64,000 nt of DNA from Phycisphaerales bacterium (GCA_020639095.1 JACKHH010000010.1:46626-110625), one strand, 5' to 3'. Positions 16,397 to 25,654 are shown, counted from the stretch's first letter. Notes: generated from the sequence alone by a model not told the origin. Numbers and translations: made by a program.

Positions 16397-18130
16397 ATGC
16401 AGAGCACGCCTTCATCTGCGGCGGCGCTATTGCTGCTCCTCGTTTCATGCGCGCAAACGGGCTGCGCCACCTGGCGTGGAGAGCTCGACGATCGACACAA
16501 TCGTCGTGTTGCCGAGCATGTTCGGGATATCCGGCAGACCGATCTGCGCGAACTTTCCAAGGCACCGCCGCGAACGGTTCAGGACGACTTGGAATCCACG
16601 CAACTGCGGCGCAAGACACTACCCGCACCCGAGACACCGGCTGCGCTGCCGCTCTCGATTGCTGATGTGCGCATGACGACGCTGCGCAACAACCTCGATC
16701 TCGACGTCTTCTTTCTTGAGCCCAAGCTCGCAGCGACGGTCGTCAGTGAAGAGGTGGCGAAGTTTGATGCAACACTTTTCGGCAGCGTTGCCTACCAGCG
16801 CAAGGACCTTCCGTCGCTGGATAGCGACCTCGTTCAATTCACGTCAGAATCGAAGGAGCTGGACAAAGCCGTCGCCAAGTTGACACAGATTGAGCAAACG
16901 AAAGAAGCGCTCTCCCTGGATGTGGGCGTTAACGTGCCGTTGCCAACGGGTGGCGTGGTTCGCTTACGCAACACCTTTGACGAGAGCAACAAGCTGTCGC
17001 CGCAGCGCTTCGAGCAATACGTTGCGGGCCTCAAATTCTCTTATAGTCAGCCCCTGTTGCGCGGCGCCGGCGTGCAAGCCAATACCGCTTCGATTCGTCT
17101 GGCCCGACTGAGCGCGCAGACGGTCGGCGCCACCACCAAACTCTCCGCCATCCGGGTATTGGCCGGTGCCGAGAAGGCGTATTGGCGGGCGTATGGAGCG
17201 CGGCGGATGCTTGATGTGCGCGCGCAGCAATACAATCTCGCATTCGACAACCTGGAACTGGTGCGCAAACGAGTCGCCGAGGGCCTGTCGCCTTCCATCG
17301 AAATCACCCGCGCGGAAGTGGGGGTAGCCGCGCGTTTGGAGGGTTTGATCGTGGCCGAGACCAATTTGCGCATCCAGCAGCGCGAGTTGAAGCGCGTGCT
17401 TAACCTCGAGGGCGTTTCGCTCGATTCGCCGACAATGCTCGATATGACCACACCGCCTGAACTGCTCCGTTGGGAAGTGGATCGTAATCAACTCGCGCAC
17501 CTGGCGCTGGACAATCGCATGGAAATGCTGGAGTTGGAACTCAAGCTTGCGGCCAACGCGCTCAAGGTTGATCTCGCGCGCAATCGGGCGCTGCCTCTGT
17601 TTGTCCTGGATTTCAGTTACGGCGTACTCGATCGTCAAGGATCTTTCGGAAGCGCTTGGCGGGGCATGTGGGATTTCGACAACACGGAGCTTTCCGTTGG
17701 ATTGCGCGGCGAGATCCCAGTCACCAACGATGCCCGTGAGTCGCAACTGCGCCGCGCCGTATTGGAGCGCACGCAACGCATGGCCACACGTGCTCAGCGC
17801 AAGCTGGCCATTCAACAGGAAGTTTACGACGCACTCGATGTGCTTGACCAGAACTGGCAACGCATCATCGCGGCCCGGCAGAACGTGATTGTCTCGGGTA
17901 CGAATTACGAAGCTGAGTTGAAGCAATTCGAAGAGGGCCTGCGAACGATGCGCGAAGTGCTCGAGGTTCTTACGCAACTCGGCGACGCCCAGATTCGCGA
18001 AATCAATGCTATCGTTGCATATCAGATCGCGCAGATCGATCTTGCCTTCGCGACGGGTACGCTCTTGGGGTATGCCCACGTGGATCTCGCGCCCATACCG
18101 TTGGCTGACGGCGTGGATGAACCCGGATAA
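16397..18130 (+). CDS. TolC-family outer-membrane lipoprotein channel
   Basis: 577 aa from the ATG at 16397, preceded by CAGGAAACAA; a TTG at 16349 is less likely. Lipoprotein-like leader (AAALLLLLVSC or AQTGC lipobox). Two OEP repeats: helices such as LSAIRVLAGAEKAYWRAYGARRMLDVRAQQYNLAFDNLELVRKRVAEG in the first half and QRMATRAQRKLAIQQEVYDALDVLDQNWQRIIAARQNV in the second, with short beta segments GLKFSYSQPLLRGAG and LDFSYGVL. Outer-membrane exit duct for the ABC/HlyD pair. The 52-bp gap to hlyD indicates one operon of hpf-ABC-hlyD-tolC. Confidence 0.88.
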   Translation: MQSTPSSAAALLLLLVSCAQTGCATWRGELDDRHNRRVAEHVRDIRQTDLRELSKAPPRTVQDDLESTQLRRKTLPAPETPAALPLSIADVRMTTLRNNLDLDVFFLEPKLAATVVSEEVAKFDATLFGSVAYQRKDLPSLDSDLVQFTSESKELDKAVAKLTQIEQTKEALSLDVGVNVPLPTGGVVRLRNTFDESNKLSPQRFEQYVAGLKFSYSQPLLRGAGVQANTASIRLARLSAQTVGATTKLSAIRVLAGAEKAYWRAYGARRMLDVRAQQYNLAFDNLELVRKRVAEGLSPSIEITRAEVGVAARLEGLIVAETNLRIQQRELKRVLNLEGVSLDSPTMLDMTTPPELLRWEVDRNQLAHLALDNRMEMLELELKLAANALKVDLARNRALPLFVLDFSYGVLDRQGSFGSAWRGMWDFDNTELSVGLRGEIPVTNDARESQLRRAVLERTQRMATRAQRKLAIQQEVYDALDVLDQNWQRIIAARQNVIVSGTNYEAELKQFEEGLRTMREVLEVLTQLGDAQIREINAIVAYQIAQIDLAFATGTLLGYAHVDLAPIPLADGVDEPG

Positions 18131-18526
18131 ATCATCCAAAACACCGACGACGCTCTCGGAATACGGAGTTGTGCCGATGCGGCACGCGGAGAACGCTCCC
18201 GATGACGAATGGCGTCTTCCGGTGGGCGGGATGCGCCGTTACGGGAGAATCGAGTGCGGAGTCGACGCAAGCGGCGTAGGTGGGTTTCAGGGTGGCTGTG
18301 ACCCAAGTCGTCGTACAAATCAGCCGCGGACTGCACGACGTACTTGCGCGGCGAGAACGACAAAGGGCTCGATTCCGGTAAGGAAACCTGGTCCTGGTCA
18401 CCCTCCGTGCTCGCGCAATTCGTTCATCCAAGTTGATTCAGGATTCTTGGCGCCACGCCCGAGATGTCGCGAGTCGGCAAATCCAATCGGCACACGCCAG
18501 GCATATCGTCCGACAACAGCTCTCGA
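18131..18526. other. Gene-free stretch between convergent genes
   Basis: About 395 bp between the TolC-like gene and the convergent sigma-54 activator. Open frames exist but none has a family match or ribosome site; no clear terminator hairpin with a T-run was seen. Confidence 0.5.
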
Positions 18527-20095
18527 TCAGACTTCGCGGTGATCGCCTCGGTAGCTCTGCCAGTCGATTTTCAGTTTGCGCATGCGGCCTCTTAGGGTGT
18601 GCGGGTTGATGCCCAAGAGATGTGCTGCGCCCGTGGGGCCTTCGACCTGGCCCCTCGTCTTGCGCAGCGCCTCCTTGATATGATCGCGGACGACATCGTC
18701 CAGGGTCTTGAGCGGCTTTGATTCATCGACTGCGCTTGCCGCTCTTGCTTCACGGCTTGGTGCGTGCAGCTCGGGCGGGCTCGCGCCCAGCGCTTTTGCC
18801 GTTTCCAGGCATTTACCATTTCCCAAAAGGGCGGCGCGGTTGATCACCGATGCCAGCTCGCGGATGTTGCCCGGCCAGTCGTAGGCGAGCAGCAGCAAGA
18901 CGTCCGTCGGGGTAGGCACCAACAGCGGCAGGCCGAATCGCCTCGAGGCGCGCAGCGCGAAGTGCGCCGCGAGTTCCGGCATGTCCTCGGGCCGCTCGCG
19001 CAGCGCGGGCAGTTCGATTGGGAAGACCGCAAGGCGATACCACAGGTCGTCGCGGAACCGCCCCTCCGAGACCATCTGTCGCAGGTCGCGGTTCGTCGCA
19101 GCCACCACGCGCACGTCAACGGTGAGTTGCCGTTGGCCGCCGACCCGTTCAAACGAGCCATCCTGGAGGATGCGCAGCAGCCGGACCTGCGCAGCCAGCG
19201 GCAATTCGCCGACTTCGTCGAGAAACAGCGTCCCGCCGTCGGCGCGCTCAAACCACCCCTTGCGCGTCCCGACGGCTCCCGTGAAGCTGCCCCGTTCGTG
19301 ACCGAACAACTCCGAGTCAATCAACTCCGGCGGGATCGCTCCGCAGTTCACGCGCAGAAACGGACCGGACTCCCGATCCGATCGCGTGTGAATCGCACGG
19401 GCGATCACCTCCTTACCCGAACCCGTTTCGCCAAAGAGCAGCACCGGGACGTCCGCATGCGCGACCAGCTTCACGCGATCCATCACCTGCTTCAGCCCGG
19501 ACTCGGCGCCGACAATCGTTTCGCTGATCTCACGGCGTCCAAGGCGCGCTAGCAACGCCTCGCGATCAGCCTCCGCCGCCTCTTGTTGTGATGCCATTTC
19601 GCGAAGCCGGCGATCATTGGCCAGCGCCGCACGAAATGGATGGAGCAGTTCCACCACCAGTTTCTCATGCACGTCGCTGAAGTTCTCCCCCGGCGATGTC
19701 ACCAGCGCCAAAAACCCCATGGTCCCGTAATCACTGCACAGCGGACCGATCAGCGCTTCCGCGTTGACGCCTTTGGGAAGGAACGGGATCTTCTTTCCGA
19801 ACGGGTCGTCATTTCGGAACAGGCGCACTTCGCCGCGCCGACACCACGCCAACAACTTCTCGAGTTGCTCGGTTGAACACGATGAGCGCGCTTCCGCGAC
19901 CAGCGTTCCGTCCCGGCAACCGGCTGCAACTGTTTCCAACGCAGTCCGCCGCAGATCCACCCGCCGCACAAGCAGCAGTTCGATCGGGATCCGCGCAGTT
20001 AGTAGTGGCATGATGCGTGCCGTGAACTCGGCAATGTCGAAATGCTGGCAGGCTTCGCGCCAAACCTCCAGCAAGAGCCCCATGAACCGTTGCAT
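18527..20095 (-). CDS. Sigma-54-dependent activator (GAF-AAA+-HTH)
   Basis: 522 aa enhancer-binding protein. N-terminal GAF-like sensor (~1-170); AAA+ domain (~195-420) with Walker A GETGSGKE, the sigma-54 contact loop GSFTGA (canonical GAFTGA), Walker B GGTLFLDEVGEL and the R-finger region RFRDDLWYRLAVFPIELPALRER; C-terminal Fis-type HTH (TGAAHLLGINPHTLRGRMRKLKI). The GAF part has a few Cys residues (CRDGT, SSCSTEQ, WCRRGE, LCSDYG) that could serve redox sensing; this is speculative. Divergent from the sulfur-related operon at 20365, of which it is the natural regulator. It would act with RpoN, not encoded here. Confidence 0.93.
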   Translation of the reverse strand: MQRFMGLLLEVWREACQHFDIAEFTARIMPLLTARIPIELLLVRRVDLRRTALETVAAGCRDGTLVAEARSSCSTEQLEKLLAWCRRGEVRLFRNDDPFGKKIPFLPKGVNAEALIGPLCSDYGTMGFLALVTSPGENFSDVHEKLVVELLHPFRAALANDRRLREMASQQEAAEADREALLARLGRREISETIVGAESGLKQVMDRVKLVAHADVPVLLFGETGSGKEVIARAIHTRSDRESGPFLRVNCGAIPPELIDSELFGHERGSFTGAVGTRKGWFERADGGTLFLDEVGELPLAAQVRLLRILQDGSFERVGGQRQLTVDVRVVAATNRDLRQMVSEGRFRDDLWYRLAVFPIELPALRERPEDMPELAAHFALRASRRFGLPLLVPTPTDVLLLLAYDWPGNIRELASVINRAALLGNGKCLETAKALGASPPELHAPSREARAASAVDESKPLKTLDDVVRDHIKEALRKTRGQVEGPTGAAHLLGINPHTLRGRMRKLKIDWQSYRGDHREV

Positions 20096-20238
20096 ATGGT
20101 TCGTCCTGCCGTCGTATGTGCTAGTTGCCGTCTCTGGTGACAGTCATATTCAGCATATACCACGGAATAGCCCCGAGCAAATCCGCTGGAACACCTTTGA
20201 CAGCTATTCCAGAAGCGTTTTCGCGCCCGGCTCATTCA

Positions 20239-20254
20239 CGGCACATCGCCTGTA
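20239..20254 (+). promoter_or_regulatory. Possible sigma-54 promoter (weak match)
   Basis: CGGCACATCGCCTGTA has the GGCAC box of the -24 element and the right 10-nt spacing to a poor -12 element (TGT in place of TTGC). It lies 110 bp before the AcfC-DsrE gene and downstream of an inverted repeat CTGGAA-N15-TTCCAG (20184-20211), which could be the activator site. Judged by eye; an alternative sigma-70 promoter is possible. Confidence 0.3.
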
Positions 20255-20266
20255 TGAGAATTCCCT

Positions 20267-20309
20267 TGTCGCCGGCGACGACTGCCCGAGGCGGGCAGGT
20301 CCGGCGACA
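20267..20309 (+). other. Two-tier hairpin in the operon leader
   Basis: TGTCGCCGG (20267-20275) pairs with CCGGCGACA (20301-20309), and inside it TGCCCG (20283-20288) pairs with CGGGCA (20292-20297). The structure sits between the candidate promoter and the start codon at 20365, so it would form in the mRNA leader. It could stabilise the transcript or be a mobile repeat; there is no T-run. Confidence 0.45.
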
Positions 20310-20364
20310 GTCAGCAGGGAACGCCGGCGCTCATCAGCGCCGCCACAACAAAGGAGAACAACAG

Positions 20365-21573
20365 ATGTTCACGCGAACTGCGCTGGCGAGTTGGTGCGGT
20401 TGCGTCCTGGTCCTGGCAGCCGTGCAAGTTGGTCGCGCGGAGGTTTCCGGGGCTGAGACCTTACACGTGTACGGATCGGAAGGTCCATCACCCGCGATGC
20501 AGGAAGCGGCGATGGCGTTTGAGGATGCCTACGACGTCAAGGTCGAGGTGATCTCCGGGCCGGTGTCGCAGTGGATTGAGAAAGCGCAAACCGACGCGGA
20601 CATCATCTATTGCAGCGCGGAATTCATGATGTCGGAGTTGATCCACGGCGGAAAGTTGCAGATCAACCCGGCGACGGTGACGCCGCTCTATCTGCGCCCG
20701 TCAGCCATCCTGGTGCGTCCGGGAAACCCCAAGGGCGTTCACGACCTGCCCGACCTGCTGCGTCCGGGTGTGCGCGTGATGGTCGTCACCGGATCGGGGC
20801 AGACGGGACTGTGGGAGGACATGGCTGGTCGGCAGGGCGACGCTCGTGCCGTGCGGACGTTTCGCAGCAACGTTGTGCTCTTTGCCGCGAACAGCGATGA
20901 AGCGCAACGTGCCTGGAAGGAACGCAGCGATATCGACGCATGGGTCACCTGGAACATCTGGTATCTTCCGCTGCACAACCATGCGGACATGATTCCAGTC
21001 AGCAAGGATTTCGTAATCTACCGCCAGAGCAACGTCGCACTGACCGGGCGCGGCGAATCCAAAGTCGCTGCCAGCCGGTTCCTCGACTTCCTCACCTCAC
21101 CGGATGGCGCGAGCATCTTCAAATCATGGGACTGGATCACCGAACCGGCAGACGCCGAGCCGATCTCCGTCGAGTCCGACGTGACCGTCGTATGCCGCAT
21201 CGATGAAGACGTGGCGCAGGAGGGCGTGGGACGCGGGCTGCTGCGCCTGCGCAACCTGATGTCGGATTACGAATCCGCGGGCATTCCCAATGGGCAGGTG
21301 CGCGTGGTCGCGGTGGTGCACGACGACGCGGCCTACTGGATGCTGGATGACGCGGCTTACGGTCGGCAAGTTGGTCGCAAGACGCCGAATCCAAACAAAG
21401 CGCTCATTGAGGAACTCGCGGGCATGGGCGTGCGCATCGAACTGTGCGCGACGGCGATAAGCGAGAACGGCTGGAAACCGGAAGATCTGCTGCCCAGTGT
21501 GCGGCTGGTTCCTGGCTGCTACCCGCGCATCGTCGACCTGCAATTGCAGGGATACGCCTACCTGCACCTGTGA
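20365..21573 (+). CDS. AcfC-like periplasmic binding protein fused to DsrE domain
   Basis: 402 aa; ATG 20365 follows AAAGGAGAACAACAG. Signal peptide to ~25. Residues 30-258 form a type II binding-protein domain like accessory colonisation factor AcfC: YLRPSAILVRPGNPKG, GSGQTGLWEDMAGR and DAWVTWNIWY. Residues ~272-402 are a DsrE-type sulfur-handling domain: RNLMSDYESAGIPNGQVRVVAVVHDDAAYWML, then LIEELAGMGVRIELCATAI with Cys361 at the usual active-cysteine position, and GCYPRI with a second Cys385. I do not know this fusion. If exported as one chain it would bind an anion and hold a persulfide-type cysteine in the periplasm. First gene of the operon divergent from the sigma-54 activator. Confidence 0.85.
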   Translation: MFTRTALASWCGCVLVLAAVQVGRAEVSGAETLHVYGSEGPSPAMQEAAMAFEDAYDVKVEVISGPVSQWIEKAQTDADIIYCSAEFMMSELIHGGKLQINPATVTPLYLRPSAILVRPGNPKGVHDLPDLLRPGVRVMVVTGSGQTGLWEDMAGRQGDARAVRTFRSNVVLFAANSDEAQRAWKERSDIDAWVTWNIWYLPLHNHADMIPVSKDFVIYRQSNVALTGRGESKVAASRFLDFLTSPDGASIFKSWDWITEPADAEPISVESDVTVVCRIDEDVAQEGVGRGLLRLRNLMSDYESAGIPNGQVRVVAVVHDDAAYWMLDDAAYGRQVGRKTPNPNKALIEELAGMGVRIELCATAISENGWKPEDLLPSVRLVPGCYPRIVDLQLQGYAYLHL

Positions 21574-21640
21574 TGCGTCGTGCGCGGCTGCACGCGCCAA
21601 CGCGACGGTATGTACCGAACATTGAGACCCCAATTGTGGA

Positions 21641-22651
21641 ATGGCCAACACCATGAACGCCGGCCGACGAGATTTTCTGAAGGTGATAACCTGCCTGGGC
21701 GCTGGGGGTTCGGTGCTGAACCTGAATGCCCGGCGCGCCAACGCAGCGCACGGACCCGTGGTGTCCGACGACGCCATGGGCGTGCTCGTCGACATCACCA
21801 AGTGCAACGGATGTCGCCAATGCGAAGCGGCCTGCCGCGAGGCAGCCGGTTTCGAAACGCCGACAAAGGACGAGCTTCTTGATGAGTCGGCGTACGCGTC
21901 ATCGCGTTCACTTTCGCCGCGGAGCTACACGACGATCAATCGCTATCCCGGCAGCGGTGCGCAGGGCGAAGCGGAGTTTCGCTACGTCAAGAGCAACTGC
22001 CTGCACTGTGTTCAGCCGGCGTGCGTGTCGGCGTGCCTGGTGGGCGCGTTGCGCAAGCAACCGAACGGCGCGGTGACCTATGACGCACAGAAGTGCATGG
22101 GCTGTCGTTATTGCATGGTGGCGTGCCCGTTTGAAATTCCCACGTACGAATACGAGAACGTATTCACGCCGCAGGTCCGCAAATGCACGCTGTGCTCGAA
22201 CGAAGGGAATCCCCACAAGGACGGTCCGCCCGCGTGCGTGCAGGCGTGTCCCCGGCAGTGCCTGATCTGGGGCAAACGCAGTGATCTCTTGAGCGAAGCG
22301 CGGAGCCGGATCGAACGCTTTCCAGACCGCTACATCGATCACATTTACGGTGAGCATGAAGCCGGAGGAACCTCGTGGTTGTTCCTGTCGGACAAACCGT
22401 TTGAGCAGCTTGGGTTCCTGCAAGTATCGGAGAACGCACCGCCGCAGCTCAGCGAGACAATCCAGCACGGCGTGTTCAAGCATTTCGTGCCGCCCGTGAT
22501 GTGGGTGGCTGCGCTGGGCATCGCGTCGTGGTTGACGCGGCCTCAAGCGGATCGTGCGCCGGGAATGCAACCCGCGTTTCCCACGTGCGACGCGGTGGGC
22601 AACGACGACGTGAAGGATAACGGCAAACTCAAGCAAGGATCATCGCAGTGA
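21641..22651 (+). CDS. Tat-exported 4x[4Fe-4S] ferredoxin subunit (HybA/HmcB type)
   Basis: 336 aa. Tat signal RRDFLK near the N-terminus, then four cluster motifs: CNGCRQCEAAC (~50), CLHCVQPACVSAC (~120), CMGCRYCMVACPFE (~152) and CTLCSNEGNPHKDGPPAC...CP (~180-207). A C-terminal transmembrane anchor (PPVMWVAALGIASWLT) is typical of HybA/HmcB-like subunits that pass electrons between a periplasmic partner and an NrfD-type quinone protein. Its stop overlaps the start of the NrfD-cytochrome gene (GTGA). An in-frame ATG four codons in (MNAGRRDF) is an equally possible start. Confidence 0.92.
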   Translation: MANTMNAGRRDFLKVITCLGAGGSVLNLNARRANAAHGPVVSDDAMGVLVDITKCNGCRQCEAACREAAGFETPTKDELLDESAYASSRSLSPRSYTTINRYPGSGAQGEAEFRYVKSNCLHCVQPACVSACLVGALRKQPNGAVTYDAQKCMGCRYCMVACPFEIPTYEYENVFTPQVRKCTLCSNEGNPHKDGPPACVQACPRQCLIWGKRSDLLSEARSRIERFPDRYIDHIYGEHEAGGTSWLFLSDKPFEQLGFLQVSENAPPQLSETIQHGVFKHFVPPVMWVAALGIASWLTRPQADRAPGMQPAFPTCDAVGNDDVKDNGKLKQGSSQ

Positions 22652-25113
22652 ACGCGCACGCGCAACCCGTGACAATCGACCGCAAGTTTCTCACGCCCGG
22701 GACAATGGTGCTTCTGGCCATCGCGGGTGTGGGGGCGATCTTCGGCGTGTATCGCTTCTTTTTCGGATTGGGCGCGAGCACCAACCTGAGCCAGCAGTAT
22801 CCCTGGGGCATCTGGATCATCGCGGACGTGTCGTTCATCGCGCTCGCTGCGGGTGGTTTCACAACCGCGGCGATCGCGCACGTCTTTCATCGCGAACGTT
22901 ACCACGCGCTGGCCCGTCCCGCACTTGTCGTCGCGATGCTGGGGTATACGTTCGCGTGCGTGGCGCTCGCAGCCGACCTGGGGCGTTACTACAACATCTG
23001 GCACCCGATGCTGCCGAGCATGTGGCAGGGCAACTCCGCGCTGTTTGAAGTGGGCATGTGCGTGATGTGCTACGTGACCGTGCTCTACGCGGAGTTCGTG
23101 CCCGTTTTCTGCGAACGATTCAACGGCGACGTGAAGTTTCCACGTCTGAGCATGTGGTGCCGGCGAATCGAAAAGCTCGCCAGTCGCGTGATGCCCGCGC
23201 TGATCGTGCTGGGCGTGGGCATCTCGTGCCTGCACCAGTCATCGCTGGGACACGTGATGGTGCTGGCGCCGTCGAAGCTGCACCCGTTGTGGTGGTCGCC
23301 GATTCTGGCGCTGCTGTTTCTGCTGTCTGCCATCATGGTGGGATTCCCCACGGTAATCTTCGCGTGTATCTGCGGTTCCTGGGCGCTGAACCTCAAACCA
23401 CCGATGCGCATGCTCGCGAGCCTGGCGCGCTACGTACCATTCTTGCTGATGATCTATCTCGGCTTCAAGGTCGGTGACATGCTCTTGCGGCAAAGCTACC
23501 TGCACCTGCAAGCCGGTACGCTCGAAACGACGATGTTTGTGATCGAGTTGGGCCTGGGCGTGGTGGCGCCGCTGCTGATGCTGCTCTCCGCGCGGGTTCG
23601 TTGGTCGCCGAAGTTGCTGGCGACGGCGTGCTTGATGGTGATGGTTGGCGTACTGATCAACCGCGCGAACGTGTACTGGATCGGCTATCACCCCGCACGC
23701 GCGACGGGTCGGTATTTTCCGTCGCTCACCGAGTGGGGACTCACCATTGGTGCGCTCGCCGGAATACTGCTTTGCTGGCGTCTGCTCGTGATTCACTTCC
23801 CGGTGATTACGCCGGAAGCAGCGGAGGATGAACTTGAGGAGCGACACGACCGTCCGTCGGCTGGTCAGAGAGTGCATGCGAGGCGGCGCGTCCCGGTGGC
23901 GGTATGCACCGTGTTGGCAATGTGCTTGCTGACCGCACCGTCGATCGCGTCCGAACCTTCCGGCGAGTCCAAGACGTTTCACGGTGGGAGTGCGTCCATG
24001 ATGGACGCGTCCAAACTCAATTGCGGCGCCTGCCACAGATGCACCACCCCAACGCTGGAAGACCCCTGCCTACGCGGGTGCCCGCGTGCGCGTGAGAAAG
24101 CGCAATGGGATGGTCAGGGGCCAGACGTGGTCATCCTCCGCGAGCTTGAGGACGCGTATCTGCCGGTGCCGTTCGATCACAAAGGCCATGCGAAAATGTC
24201 CGCGATGACCGATGGCTGCGTGACCTGCCATCACCATACCATCGCGGGTCAGCAGCACCCGGCATGCAAGTCGTGTCATCCGGCGCGCGACGCGGAAGCG
24301 AGCATCGACAAGCCCGCACTCCTCGGCGCGTATCACCAGATGTGCCTGAACTGCCATCGCGAATGGATCAACGAACGCGACTGCGACGTCTGCCACCGCG
24401 CGAAGGCGGGAAGCGTGAGCAGCACGCGGCCCACGCCCGTGCCCAGCAAGGATGATCTGCTGAGCATCATGCACCGACCGATCCCCGAACCGGAGGGCGA
24501 ACTCTACAGCAAGTCGCTGCCCATCACGCAGACGCGCGTCATCTTCCGCCATCGCGAACACACGCAGCGTTTCGGGTTGCAGTGCGTCGAGTGCCATCAC
24601 GAAAGAAGCTGTTCGCGCTGTCACACCAGCGAACCGGTGCCCGAACCGCGCACGCTCGCGGACCATCATGGACGCTGCATCCGCTGCCACAAGCAAGACA
24701 TGAACCTCACGGGAAGAGAAGCGGGCCGGTGTGGACGCTGCCACTGGCAGGAGGGCGAAGCCATGCCCGAACAGTTTGATCACGCGTCCACGGGTTTTCC
24801 GCTTGCGGCGTATCACGCGAAGGCGACGTGTCGCACCTGCCATACCAACGTACCGTTCGCCGGTCTGGATCGCACGTGCGCGACCTGTCACGACGCCTGG
24901 GATGCGGAGGACTTTGACCATGGCGTGACCGGTCAGGTGCTGGACGAGAATCACGTCGACGCGGACTGCACGGATTGCCATCGCGAAGACCGGTACGACG
25001 TCGCGCCGAGTTGTGGGGAGTGTCATGACCCCGACGACGGAATCACTTTCCCCGCGCGCCGGCCGGGGCCGCTGGCGACGCTGGCGCACACGGACGCGGC
25101 AAAGGAGAAGTGA
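22648..25113 (+). CDS. NrfD/HybB-type membrane subunit fused to 13-haem cytochrome c
   Basis: 821 aa. Residues 1-385 are a quinone-interacting NrfD/HybB-like protein with about ten transmembrane helices (YPWGIWIIADVSFIALAAGGF; ADLGRYYNIWHPMLPSMW). A further hydrophobic segment (RRVPVAVCTVLAMCLLTAPSIASE, ~412-436) would carry the C-terminal part across the membrane. Residues 459-793 hold 13 CxxCH haem sites, starting at C459, 524, 540, 566, 579, 646, 655, 677, 695, 728, 744, 774 and 789, with many free His for bis-His ligation. In Hmc-type complexes these are separate subunits (HmcC and HmcA). GTG start at 22648 after AAGGATC. Predicted role: quinone-linked electron transfer to or from a periplasmic sulfur reaction; direction unknown. 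Confidence 0.92.
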   Translation: MNAHAQPVTIDRKFLTPGTMVLLAIAGVGAIFGVYRFFFGLGASTNLSQQYPWGIWIIADVSFIALAAGGFTTAAIAHVFHRERYHALARPALVVAMLGYTFACVALAADLGRYYNIWHPMLPSMWQGNSALFEVGMCVMCYVTVLYAEFVPVFCERFNGDVKFPRLSMWCRRIEKLASRVMPALIVLGVGISCLHQSSLGHVMVLAPSKLHPLWWSPILALLFLLSAIMVGFPTVIFACICGSWALNLKPPMRMLASLARYVPFLLMIYLGFKVGDMLLRQSYLHLQAGTLETTMFVIELGLGVVAPLLMLLSARVRWSPKLLATACLMVMVGVLINRANVYWIGYHPARATGRYFPSLTEWGLTIGALAGILLCWRLLVIHFPVITPEAAEDELEERHDRPSAGQRVHARRRVPVAVCTVLAMCLLTAPSIASEPSGESKTFHGGSASMMDASKLNCGACHRCTTPTLEDPCLRGCPRAREKAQWDGQGPDVVILRELEDAYLPVPFDHKGHAKMSAMTDGCVTCHHHTIAGQQHPACKSCHPARDAEASIDKPALLGAYHQMCLNCHREWINERDCDVCHRAKAGSVSSTRPTPVPSKDDLLSIMHRPIPEPEGELYSKSLPITQTRVIFRHREHTQRFGLQCVECHHERSCSRCHTSEPVPEPRTLADHHGRCIRCHKQDMNLTGREAGRCGRCHWQEGEAMPEQFDHASTGFPLAAYHAKATCRTCHTNVPFAGLDRTCATCHDAWDAEDFDHGVTGQVLDENHVDADCTDCHREDRYDVAPSCGECHDPDDGITFPARRPGPLATLAHTDAAKEK

Positions 25114-25114
25114 G

Positions 25115-25654
25115 ATGGTCAGCACGCATCCAGCGCAAGCGGAATCGGAACTGCTCGAGAGCGCGACCGGTGAAACGGTCTGCGCGCCGACGGTCATGCA
25201 CGCGCGCGGCGCGCGCATTTTGATCCCGGGAGCGAGCGGATTCGTCGGCATCATCGCGCTGTTGTGGATCAGCCAGATCGTCGATCTGCCGCACCGCCTG
25301 TTCGGTACGCCCGCAACACCTTTCAACTGGGCGGAGAGTCTGCTCGAAACGCTCGTCGTGGTCATTGTGGCGGTGGTCGTGCTTTGCTGGATTCGCCATG
25401 TGCTCTTGCGCATCCGCAGCCTGGAGGGTTCGCTGCACGTCTGCATGTACTGCAAGCGCGTTCAGACGCACGAACGCTGGACGCACATCGAGGAATTCAT
25501 CACGGAACATTCGGAGGTGCTGTTCTCGCACGGACTGTGCACGGATTGCCTGAACCGGTACCACCCCAACCTCTTGAAGCGCGAGGGATATCCCGCGTCT
25601 CGCGCGGGAGCATACGCCGAGGGCCGCGTGGATAACGGGAGGTCGCGGCGATGA
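25115..25654 (+). CDS. Two-helix membrane protein with CxxC/CxxC domain
   Basis: 179 aa from ATG 25115 (AAAGGAGAAG just upstream). Two transmembrane helices (~33-55 and ~75-100) are followed by a cytoplasmic-looking domain CMYCKRVQTHERWTHIEEF, HSEVLFSHGLCTDCLNRYHP. This CxxC...HG.C.DC pattern is the one found at the C-terminus of many PAS/response-regulator proteins of planctomycetes and related bacteria, where it looks like a zinc ribbon or redox switch. Here it lacks any PAS or kinase part. Its place between the cytochrome and the CysP gene (ATGA overlap with the latter) suggests a redox or metal-sensing accessory role; exact function unknown. Confidence 0.8.
   Translation: MVSTHPAQAESELLESATGETVCAPTVMHARGARILIPGASGFVGIIALLWISQIVDLPHRLFGTPATPFNWAESLLETLVVVIVAVVVLCWIRHVLLRIRSLEGSLHVCMYCKRVQTHERWTHIEEFITEHSEVLFSHGLCTDCLNRYHPNLLKREGYPASRAGAYAEGRVDNGRSRR

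Noticed and set aside
16964..18139. 391-aa open frame antisense to the TolC-like gene
   Set aside because: Shadow of a high-GC coding gene; composition (H, R, Q rich) is not protein-like.
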